This document shows, in pieces, positions 1 to 6,135 of a stretch of DNA of 9,754 nt. The DNA comes from an uncultured Paracoccaceae bacterium (GTDB taxonomy: Bacteria > Pseudomonadota > Alphaproteobacteria > Rhodobacterales > Rhodobacteraceae). How positions within the stretch are numbered: position 1 is the stretch's first letter; the number at the start of each line of letters is the position of its first letter. Below the pieces are notes generated by a model that had not been told where the DNA came from, did not search any database, and saw only the letters and a list, made by a program, of their open reading frames with translations. Where the stretch lies: the NCBI GenBank assembly GCA_937916485.1, contig CALFSV010000375.1, forward strand, positions 1 to 9,754. Direction: 5' to 3'. The position numbers were made by a program, and so were the translations under genes.

Positions 1-60
1 GAGTTCTCATTCGTCTGACAGCACCGCTTCTCACAGTTGTTCGCCCTCGCCCAGTCGCAT

Positions 61-76
61 GTGTCAATATTGACAC
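61..76. promoter_or_regulatory. Perfect 16-bp palindrome, candidate operator upstream of the sensory operon
   Basis: GTGTCAATATTGACAC is identical to its reverse complement, with 6-bp arms GTGTCA/TGACAC around a 4-bp AT centre. It ends 60 bp before the first start codon. The same 6-4-6 layout with GGTCA/TGACC cores recurs twice before the transporter operon (4579-4594, 4602-4617), so the inferred ligand is the response regulator encoded in this operon, which would make the operon autoregulated. Its right arm contains TTGACA (70-75), a consensus -35 hexamer, so binding here could also block or replace RNA polymerase contacts. The palindrome is directly seen; the binding protein is inference. 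Confidence 0.6.
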
Positions 77-92
77 GTTGACTGGGGTAGCC

Positions 93-136
93 TTATCGGG
101 GGCTGCCTTTCCAACGAAAGATCGTATTATCGGGGG
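93..136 (+). promoter_or_regulatory. 5' leader of the sensory operon: 10-bp direct repeat and a -10-like hexamer abutting the start codon
   Basis: TTATCGGGGG occurs at 93-102 and again at 127-136, with the second copy ending directly at the ATG at 137. TATTAT at 125-130 matches the sigma-70 -10 consensus at five of six positions and would place transcription initiation at about 137, on the start codon itself. No Shine-Dalgarno sequence stands at the usual distance. The hexamer 17 bp upstream (102-107) is not -35-like, which would fit an activator-dependent promoter driven from the palindrome at 61-76. An alternative is the TTGACA at 70-75 with a poor -10 around 91-97. The choice between these promoters is unresolved. 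Confidence 0.35.
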
Positions 137-1378
137 ATGCATATCCTGCGCGCCGCCATATCTCTGTACATTCTTCTGTTGCCGAACTACGGGTCTGCAC
201 AGGAACTGAGGGTATTGACTTCCTTTCCGCCGGATTTCTCATCCGCTTACACTGCAATGTGGCAGGCACGTGAACCCGAGACCGAAATCCGCGTTCTGAA
301 CAAAAACACGGTGGCAGCAATTGACGACATCCTGCGTGGCAACAGCCGCGGCTTTGACGTTTTTTGGTCGTCGTCACCTGAAGCGTTCGAGCTTTTGCAG
401 CGCAACGGTGCTCTTGCCAAGATTGATGTATGCGGCGCGTCCGGTCCTCAGTCGGTGGCACCATTCGCATTGTCCTCGGTCGGTTGGGCACGGCGTGCGA
501 CCAGCACTCTGTTCATGCCGGCAAATTGGAACGATCTGTTACGTCCTCTCTATCGAGATAAGATTGCCATGGCGCGTCCGGCGCGATCCGGTTCAACGCA
601 TATGCTAGTTGAACAAATTCTGCTGGTGCGCGGGTGGGAGGACGGTTGGCGCTTTCTCTTGGAGCTGTCAGGCAACCTGTCCACCTTGACCGCGCGCAGC
701 TACGGTGTGCCGGACGGGCTGATAAACGAGCGCTTCCAGATCGGGCTGACGATCGACTTTCTGTCCCAGTCCGAGGCGGACGTTCTGGATTTTCGATATG
801 GCCGCCCAATCGTTCTGGCCGCTGCGCGCGTGGGCATTCTGCGAGGTGGGAAAGCACCGGACAAGGCATGTGATTTCGTGCGTATGATCCTGTCTCGGGA
901 CGGGCAGCTCGCGTTGCTTGCGCCGGAGATCTCGCGCATCCCCTTCGACGCCGATGTACGGGCAGAAATGGAAGCGCATTTGCCAAGCGAGGTTATCGAG
1001 GCGCTAAAGCTGTCTTGGCTCGATTACAACGCCCGGCAATCATCAAACCGCTACTGGGCGGTGAATACCCTGTTTGACATCATGATCACTGACCCCCTTG
1101 TTGAACGGCGCAATTTGTGGCGGCGGTATCACGCGCTGGCCAGCAAGGTGCCGTCCAGGGATCTGTCCGCGGCCCATTTGCTTCTGACCACGGTCCCTGT
1201 GACCGAGGACGAGGCATTGATGGCCAGTCTGCAGCAAGCCGAGGACCAGTTCTCGACGCAGACTGGAGCCAGCACACTGGCAAGAGGTCTGGTGCAGATT
1301 TGGCGTGCGCGCGTGTCTGAACAGATCATTTTGGCAGACCACGCGTTGCTGCGATTGGAACAGCAGGCATCCGAGTGA
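137..1378 (+). CDS. pgtC: PgtC-like periplasmic substrate-binding protein (sensory component)
   Basis: A 413-residue periplasmic solute-binding protein of the Fe(3+)/PgtC class (Salmonella PgtC is about 400 residues). It starts with a Sec signal peptide: a hydrophobic stretch to about residue 20, with likely cleavage after GSA and the mature protein starting QELRVLTSFPP. Conserved blocks shared with the transporter binding protein at 4726 include TSFP, VLNKNT (about 54-59), FWSSSPEAFELL, RSGSTH (150-155), YGVPDG and FDIMIT (313-318), plus a roughly 100-residue helical C-terminal extension. It is about 14 residues shorter than that paralogue in the segment before the WNDL motif. It lies directly upstream of the kinase with a 4-nt overlap and has no adjoining permease, so its inferred job is to present bound ligand to the kinase, as PgtC does in phosphoglycerate sensing. 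The ATG at 137 is the only possible start after the in-frame stop at 71. The ligand is not proven. Confidence 0.85.
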   Translation: MHILRAAISLYILLLPNYGSAQELRVLTSFPPDFSSAYTAMWQAREPETEIRVLNKNTVAAIDDILRGNSRGFDVFWSSSPEAFELLQRNGALAKIDVCGASGPQSVAPFALSSVGWARRATSTLFMPANWNDLLRPLYRDKIAMARPARSGSTHMLVEQILLVRGWEDGWRFLLELSGNLSTLTARSYGVPDGLINERFQIGLTIDFLSQSEADVLDFRYGRPIVLAAARVGILRGGKAPDKACDFVRMILSRDGQLALLAPEISRIPFDADVRAEMEAHLPSEVIEALKLSWLDYNARQSSNRYWAVNTLFDIMITDPLVERRNLWRRYHALASKVPSRDLSAAHLLLTTVPVTEDEALMASLQQAEDQFSTQTGASTLARGLVQIWRARVSEQIILADHALLRLEQQASE

Positions 1379-3345
1379 AGCGGCTGTGGGATCATATCGC
1401 GCCCCGTATTTGGACGCGTCTGTTCTTGATGGTGCTGGTGGCGATCCTGCTCACGTGGATCGTTTTGGGGGCAGCGTTCTATTGGTTGAGCAGTGCGCGG
1501 GAAGTGATAACGGGCCTGAGTGCGACCCAGGTACCGAACTTGGCCCAAACGACGCGCCTGTCGGCCAAAACCGCCGATCTGGCGATGCTGAGCAATCGCA
1601 TATTGTCTGACAATGCCGAAGCATCTGAGGCATTGGAGACCATGCTCAAGGCGTCCGTTGCCGAGTTGGGCGAATTTGTAAGCGAGGGGTTCGATTCCGC
1701 GATCACCCGCCAAGATGCCGAAGCGCTGCAACATCAGTTGGCTCTTGTGATCCGCAGCGTCGACCAGGTCGAACAGCTGGATATGCGTCTGCTTGAAATG
1801 ATTGACCAACTGCGTTGGCTGAACGCCGACGTGCAAGATGAAACCGCCGCTGTCATGGCGGATTTCGCATTCAATATTGAAGTGCTCACCCGCCAGATGA
1901 TCGACGAAACCAGGCCCGAAATTCGGCGCGACATGGCCAGTACTCTGGCCGAGGAGCTTCGATTGCAGACGACGTTCTCAAATATCGGCAATGATACGGC
2001 AACCGCGACCACTCTTGCCATTCAGATATCGAACAGCCAGTCGATCGCCCAGCTTCAACAGTTTGAAAACCTTGTAGCCGATGCTCTGGCGCGCGTGAAT
2101 GCAAGCATCGAAGAACTGCCTGCCAAGGCGGAGTACCTGTTTTTGCGCCAGGCGTCTGAGACCCTGGCGCGAATGACAACCCATCCAAGCGGCGTGGTGC
2201 AGGATCGGAAAAGCTGGCATGAAGCCCGGAAAAACCTTGGTACACAGATTGAAACGGTGCTGACATTATTGACCCGTATGCAGGGGCAATTGCTGACGCA
2301 GGCCGAAGCTCAGCGAACCGAGATCCTGTCGATCAGCGACGGGTTTTCACGGAGTGCAGCGGTCACTATGCGGCTGCTGCTGGGCATGACAATTCTGGCA
2401 GCCACCGGTGGGTTGGCGATCTTGTTTTCCTATATCCGCCCGTCGATCATCCGACCAATGGAAAGCCTGACCAGCGCCATGCGCCAGATTGCCGAGGGCG
2501 GGCGACCGAAACTCGATGGCCTGCCGGTTCGAAACGACGAGATTGCCCAACTGGCATCTGCGGTCACGGCGTTTAAGAACTCGGTGATTGAGCGGGATCA
2601 GGCGATCCGAGACTTGCGGCAAACCCAGAACGAACTGGTTCAGGTCGGCAAGATGGCGGCGCTTGGCAACCTGTCCGCCGGAATTGGGCACGAGTTGAAC
2701 CAGCCGCTTGGGGCCATCCGGCATCGCCTGCGCCTGCTGCAAACGGCCTCTGCTAAGGGCGACAGCGGGCGCCAAACGATGCAAATCGGAAAGATTGACG
2801 ATTTGGTGACGCGCATGGAGCGGATCATCTCTCACCTTCGAAAATTTGCGCGGCGGTCCGAATATCTGCGCGAAGCGGTTCCCCTGGTCCGGACGCTACA
2901 AAGCGCGCAAGAGCTTCTGCACGCACAGATAGCGGATCACCAGATCACGGTCGTGATTGACCCCGAGTTGGAAGACGCTGTTGTGGTCGGGGACGCGATC
3001 CTGATTGAGCAGGTTCTGGTGAACCTCCTCTCCAATTCCTGTGATGCGATTGCAGCAACCGAAATGGCGGGCACGATCACGATCCGCAAGGAACAGGGAA
3101 AAAAGGGCATGCTGGCATTCTCGGTGGTCGATACTGGTATTGGGCTGGGCGATCTTGCGCCTGAACGCGCGTTTGATCCTTTTGTGACCACCAAGGATCC
3201 GGGCCGCGGTTTGGGGCTTGGCCTGTCGATCTCGTTCAACATCATCACCGGAATGAACGGCACACTATCTTTGGGTGCGCGTGCGGACGTGGGTACCCGG
3301 GCGACCTTAACGCTTCCACATGAAGGAGCCATGCATGAAACTTGA
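1375..3345 (+). CDS. pgtB: PgtB-like membrane sensor histidine kinase
   Basis: A 656-residue two-component sensor kinase close in length to Salmonella PgtB. Domains in order: TM1 at about 16-38; a long, mostly helical periplasmic region at about 39-329; TM2 at about 332-353; HAMP at about 354-406; a coiled-coil linker; a dimerisation domain with phospho-acceptor His439 in GHELNQPL (DctB/NtrB-like H box); and a HATPase domain with N box N550-LLSN, G1 box D586-TGIGLG and G2 box GRGLGLGL near 612. All kinase motifs are intact and no PAS domain is evident. The GTG start at 1375 overlaps the upstream TGA as GTGA, pointing to translational coupling with the binding protein. The large periplasmic region is the expected docking surface for that protein. 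The inferred role is to phosphorylate the response regulator encoded just downstream when ligand is present. Confidence 0.87.
   Translation: MKRLWDHIAPRIWTRLFLMVLVAILLTWIVLGAAFYWLSSAREVITGLSATQVPNLAQTTRLSAKTADLAMLSNRILSDNAEASEALETMLKASVAELGEFVSEGFDSAITRQDAEALQHQLALVIRSVDQVEQLDMRLLEMIDQLRWLNADVQDETAAVMADFAFNIEVLTRQMIDETRPEIRRDMASTLAEELRLQTTFSNIGNDTATATTLAIQISNSQSIAQLQQFENLVADALARVNASIEELPAKAEYLFLRQASETLARMTTHPSGVVQDRKSWHEARKNLGTQIETVLTLLTRMQGQLLTQAEAQRTEILSISDGFSRSAAVTMRLLLGMTILAATGGLAILFSYIRPSIIRPMESLTSAMRQIAEGGRPKLDGLPVRNDEIAQLASAVTAFKNSVIERDQAIRDLRQTQNELVQVGKMAALGNLSAGIGHELNQPLGAIRHRLRLLQTASAKGDSGRQTMQIGKIDDLVTRMERIISHLRKFARRSEYLREAVPLVRTLQSAQELLHAQIADHQITVVIDPELEDAVVVGDAILIEQVLVNLLSNSCDAIAATEMAGTITIRKEQGKKGMLAFSVVDTGIGLGDLAPERAFDPFVTTKDPGRGLGLGLSISFNIITGMNGTLSLGARADVGTRATLTLPHEGAMHET
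3323..3328 (+). promoter_or_regulatory. Ribosome binding site that fixes the regulator start at 3335
   Basis: AAGGAG lies inside the 3' end of the kinase gene and is 6 nt ahead of the ATG at 3335. An in-frame ATG at 3320 would overlap this site and has no comparable upstream signal, so 3335 is the better start. The start therefore overlaps the kinase gene by 11 nt. Confidence 0.7.
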
Positions 3346-4591
3346 TGCCGCACAGGTCTATGTCGTGGATGACGACCAGGACTTCCGAGAAGCGACTTGT
3401 GAGCTGCTCGAGGAAGAGGGGCTGAACCCGCGCGCCTATTCTGACGGAAACGCGATGCTGAAAAGACTGGATCCGGAATGGGGCGGCGTCATCCTGTGCG
3501 ACATCCGCATGGTGGGAATGGACGGTTTCAAAGTTCTGAAAGCTGTGCGCCAGACCGCCCCGAACGTGCCTTTTGTCATGATCACCGGGCACGGGGATGT
3601 TCGGCTGGCCATCGCTGCGATCAAGGCAGGCGCCTATGATTTCTTGGAAAAGCCGATGCAGCCTGATGTGATGATCAGCTTGATCCGTCGCACCCTGAAT
3701 GCCCGCAAGCTTGTGATCGAGAACCAGCAACTGCGCAGACGCATTGCGCGGCGCGGCAGTATGGCCAGTCAGTTGGTCGGCCGCTCGGAAGTCATGCGGG
3801 CCTGTCGCAAGGCGCTGCTGGACCTTGCTCCTCTGCCGGTCACGGTCACTCTTTATGGTGAAACCGGCACCGGCAAGTCGCTGGCCGCCCGGGTGCTGCA
3901 TGACTACGGTGAAGGTTCGGGCGGGTTTCATGTGATCAACTGCGCCACCGTCAGCGCCGATGGTTTGCAATATGAGTTGGACGACATAGCTCGGGACACG
4001 GACACGCTGTTTGTTCGCGCCGTTCACAATCTGGATGCAAACTGGCAAACTTGGCTTGCTGATTATCTGCGCAGGCAGGATCGTCCACGGGTCATTCTTT
4101 CATTTACCGGTTCGTTGAAAGACCCAGCTGCTCAAACCAGCTTGAGCGACGAACTTTTGTATCTACTGAATGTAGCAACTGTCGAGATGCCCGCGCTCAG
4201 GGAACGTAGCCGGGATGTCTACTTATTACTGGAAGCTTTTCTGCGTGAAGCTGCTGCACGGTATGAGAAGCGGCTTCCGTACGTCACGAAAGAGATGTTG
4301 ACGCCACTTGGCAAACACGACTGGCCCGGCAATGTGCGCGAGTTGCGAAACGTCGCCGAGCGTATGATCATTGGCCTGGAAATGAACTTGCAACGCTCAT
4401 CGCGCGGCGGAGCGGCTGCGCACCGATCCTATGACGAAGCGATGCTGAATTTTGAACGCGACCTGCTGGAACAGACTTTGCGCGAGACGGCCGGCGTTAA
4501 GGGGGCTGCTGCCGATCGGTTGTCGATTCCCCGCAAGCGTCTGTATCTGCGCATGAAGGCTGTAGGCTTTCTGAAAACGGGTCAGGAGTGA
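3335..4591 (+). CDS. pgtA: PgtA-like NtrC-family response regulator lacking the GAFTGA loop
   Basis: A 418-residue transcriptional regulator. The receiver domain at 1-120 has acidic pocket D12-D14, phospho-acceptor D56 in LCDIRM, T84 and K106, all intact. The AAA+ domain has Walker A GETGTGKS (175-182), a degenerate Walker B region (DTDTLFV, no DE pair), the LRERSRDV block and WPGNVREL. The C-terminus carries a Fis-type helix-turn-helix (GVKGAAADRLSIPRKRLYLRMK). The stretch that normally holds GAFTGA, between the NCATV strand and TLFV, is about 20 residues short and the motif is absent, so sigma-54 activation is unlikely; automated annotation may still call it sigma-54-dependent. Its inferred function is ligand-induced control of the downstream transporter operon through the GGTCA-N4-TGACC sites, the first of which overlaps its own stop codon. 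Partner kinase: the gene ending at 3345. Confidence 0.87.
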   Translation: MKLDAAQVYVVDDDQDFREATCELLEEEGLNPRAYSDGNAMLKRLDPEWGGVILCDIRMVGMDGFKVLKAVRQTAPNVPFVMITGHGDVRLAIAAIKAGAYDFLEKPMQPDVMISLIRRTLNARKLVIENQQLRRRIARRGSMASQLVGRSEVMRACRKALLDLAPLPVTVTLYGETGTGKSLAARVLHDYGEGSGGFHVINCATVSADGLQYELDDIARDTDTLFVRAVHNLDANWQTWLADYLRRQDRPRVILSFTGSLKDPAAQTSLSDELLYLLNVATVEMPALRERSRDVYLLLEAFLREAAARYEKRLPYVTKEMLTPLGKHDWPGNVRELRNVAERMIIGLEMNLQRSSRGGAAAHRSYDEAMLNFERDLLEQTLRETAGVKGAAADRLSIPRKRLYLRMKAVGFLKTGQE

Positions 4592-4594
4592 CCA
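4579..4594. promoter_or_regulatory. Inverted repeat GGGTCA-N4-TGACCA, candidate operator O1
   Basis: A 6-4-6 inverted repeat with perfect 5-bp cores GGTCA/TGACC around GGAG. It overlaps the TGA stop codon (4589-4591) of the response regulator gene. Its centre is 23 bp, about two helical turns, from the neighbouring site at 4602-4617, and it shares its layout with the palindrome at 61-76. The coding overlap constrains part of the sequence, so conservation across related genomes would be informative. Regulator binding is inferred. Confidence 0.5.
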
Positions 4595-4725
4595 ATTTCA
4601 GGGGTCAAAAGTGACCCAAAGCAACGCAGCTTGGAGCCCGTTTCGGAAAATTTGACCGAAATCCAACTCCCTATGACCTTCGTTCTCATGCGCAGGAGGA
4701 GCGCAAAAACCTTTGGGAGGACTCC
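4592..4725 (+). promoter_or_regulatory. Intergenic control region of the transporter operon
   Basis: This 134-nt gap separates the sensory and transport operons. Besides the operator at 4602-4617 it holds two further TGACC half-sites, at 4653-4657 and 4674-4678, 21 bp apart and in the same orientation as the TGACC arms upstream. TTGACC at 4652-4657 could act as a -35 element, but the only -10-like hexamer (TATGAC, 4672-4677) is 14 bp away, a poor spacing that would fit an activator-dependent promoter. TTTCGG (4641-4646) and CCGAAA (4656-4661) form a further 6-bp inverted repeat. GGGAGG at 4715-4720 is the ribosome binding site, 5 nt from the ATG at 4726. A second AGGAGGA at 4694-4700 has no start codon at the right distance. 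No sigma-54 -24/-12 pair was found. Confidence 0.45.
4602..4617. promoter_or_regulatory. Inverted repeat GGGTCA-N4-TGACCC, candidate operator O2
   Basis: Perfect 6-bp arms GGGTCA/TGACCC separated by AAAG, lying wholly in the intergenic region 109 bp before the transporter operon start codon. It has the same arm length and spacer as the palindrome at 61-76 and the site at 4579-4594. It is unlikely to be a terminator of the upstream gene: the stem is only 6 bp and no T-run follows. It most likely binds the response regulator as part of a tandem pair (inference). Confidence 0.6.
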
Positions 4726-6048
4726 ATGAAGAAAATTCTCTATTCCACAATCGCGATGATCGCGGTATCGGCCAGTGGCGCCTTGGCAGATGGCAAGGTG
4801 ACGGTCATCACATCATTCCCGGATTCTATGACCGGCCCGCTCGAGGCTGCTTTTGAAGCCGCTCACCCAGAATATGACCTTGAGGTTCTGAACAAAAAGA
4901 CCTCGGCAGGTGTCAAATACATCCAGGAAATCGCTGGCGACAACACCGCCGACATATTCTGGGCCTCGGCGCCGGATGCGTTCGAAGTGCTGAAAGGTGA
5001 CGCGCTTCTGGCGGATGTCACGATCAAATCAGAGGGCATTCCCGACCGTATCGGCGCTTATCCCCTGAACGACCCCGACGGAAAGTATTATGGGTTTGCA
5101 GGAGCCGGCTACGGCATCATGTGGAACGAACGTTATCTGAAGGCCAACGGGCTTGAGCCCGCGAAGGAATGGGACGATCTGGCCAAGCCGGAATACCACG
5201 GCCACGTCGGCATGTCGGCGCCGTCCCGCTCTGGCACCACGCACCTGACCGTTGAAACCCTGTTGCAGGGCGAAGGCTGGGACACAGGCTGGGCGAAGTG
5301 GAAGCGCATCGCGGGAAACTTCTCGACCGTGACGGAACGCAGCTTTGGCGTGCCGGATGGCGTGAACACCGGCAACTTTGGTCTGGGAATCGTGATTGAC
5401 TTCTTCGGCTTCTCGTCCAAAGCGTCGGGTTTCCCGGTCGATTTCTCCTATCCGACCGTAACTGCGCTGGTGCCTGCCAACGTGGCCGTTGTCTCGAACG
5501 CGCCGAACGAGCCCGGCGCTGTGGCCTTCATCGAATACCTGCTCACCCCCGAGGGGCAAGAGGTCCTGCTGGATCCGGCGATCATGCGTCTGCCGATCAA
5601 CCCAGCGACCTATGCCAAAGCACCTGAGGGGTTCCCGAACCCGTTCGAGGATTCGACCATTGGCGCGACAGTCGAGTTTGATGTAGCCAAGTCCGGCGCA
5701 CGCTATAACCTGGTGAACTCAATGTTCGACTTGATGATCACCTACCGTCTAGATGATCTACGCTCCGCTGTTGGCGCTATTCAAGCCGCCGAAGCCGCCC
5801 ATGCGGACAGCGGTAATGAAGAGGCAAAAGCCCTGATCGCAGAGGCCTGGGCCCTGATCGACGCCAACCCGATCAATGAGGCAAAAAGCCTTGATGCCGA
5901 GTTTGCTGGTATCTTCACCAAGAAGCGCAAGAAAGCGACTGACGAGGTTGGTGCACGTCAGGCTGAAGTAGAACAGGAATGGGATGCGATGGTTGTCGCA
6001 AACTACGCCCAAGCCAGGGAACTGGCGGACAAAGCCGCCGGAATGTAA
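4726..6048 (+). CDS. ABC transporter substrate-binding protein (PgtC/Fe3+-type family)
   Basis: A 440-residue periplasmic binding protein, the ligand-capture part of the importer encoded downstream. The signal peptide runs MKKILYSTIAMIAV to ALA, with mature DGKVTVITSFP. Family blocks: VLNKKTSAG, DIFWASAPDAFEVL, GYGIMWNERYL (128-138), RSGTTH (168-173), GWDTGWAKWKRIAGNFSTVT, FGVPDG, LTPEGQ and FDLMIT (334-339). A charged helical extension of about 100 residues follows, which ordinary ferric-binding proteins of about 340 residues lack. It is a clear paralogue of the sensory binding protein at 137 but keeps the GYGIMWN segment. No iron-binding Tyr-Tyr pair could be assigned with confidence. In this family, AfuA binds hexose phosphates and PgtC serves phosphoglycerate sensing, so an organophosphate ligand is more likely than iron, though automated tools may label it an iron transporter. 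It has a strong ribosome binding site and is followed by a stable hairpin, suggesting higher expression than the permease. Confidence 0.88.
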   Translation: MKKILYSTIAMIAVSASGALADGKVTVITSFPDSMTGPLEAAFEAAHPEYDLEVLNKKTSAGVKYIQEIAGDNTADIFWASAPDAFEVLKGDALLADVTIKSEGIPDRIGAYPLNDPDGKYYGFAGAGYGIMWNERYLKANGLEPAKEWDDLAKPEYHGHVGMSAPSRSGTTHLTVETLLQGEGWDTGWAKWKRIAGNFSTVTERSFGVPDGVNTGNFGLGIVIDFFGFSSKASGFPVDFSYPTVTALVPANVAVVSNAPNEPGAVAFIEYLLTPEGQEVLLDPAIMRLPINPATYAKAPEGFPNPFEDSTIGATVEFDVAKSGARYNLVNSMFDLMITYRLDDLRSAVGAIQAAEAAHADSGNEEAKALIAEAWALIDANPINEAKSLDAEFAGIFTKKRKKATDEVGARQAEVEQEWDAMVVANYAQARELADKAAGM

Positions 6049-6086
6049 ACTCCTCCCTGCCGGACTCCCACCAGGGGTCTGACCGC

Positions 6087-6115
6087 GCTGCCGCCGCACG
6101 ATTTGCGGTGGCAGC
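6087..6115 (+). promoter_or_regulatory. Intercistronic hairpin after the binding-protein gene
   Basis: GCTGCCGCCGC (6087-6097) pairs with GCGGTGGCAGC (6105-6115) over 11 bp, with one G-U wobble and the 7-nt loop ACGATTT. TATTC follows rather than a T-run, so it is unlikely to be a full terminator. Stable hairpins in this position of ABC importer operons commonly protect the upstream binding-protein mRNA from 3' decay or give partial termination, producing excess binding protein over permease. The structure is seen; the function is inferred. Confidence 0.6.
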
Positions 6116-6135
6116 TATTCAAGAAAGCATGATCC

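Noticed and set aside
1129..1836. 235-codon open frame on the - strand across the binding-protein/kinase junction
   Set aside because: It lies opposite two well-supported genes with full family motifs, and its translation (runs of Q, H and R) shows no recognisable domain; it is typical antisense shadow in GC-rich DNA.
3320..3334. Earlier ATG at 3320 as start of the response regulator
   Set aside because: It overlaps the AAGGAG that ideally positions the ATG at 3335, and receiver domains of this family begin only a few residues before the acidic pocket.
3245..4048. 267-codon open frame on the - strand opposite the response regulator
   Set aside because: It is antisense to the receiver and AAA+ domains, whose motifs are clear on the + strand; no family resemblance or plausible start context.
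4632..4647. Possible sigma-54 promoter before the transporter operon
   Set aside because: TGGAGCC has the -24 GG, but the position 10 bp downstream reads GG instead of GC and no TTGC element is present; the regulator also lacks GAFTGA.
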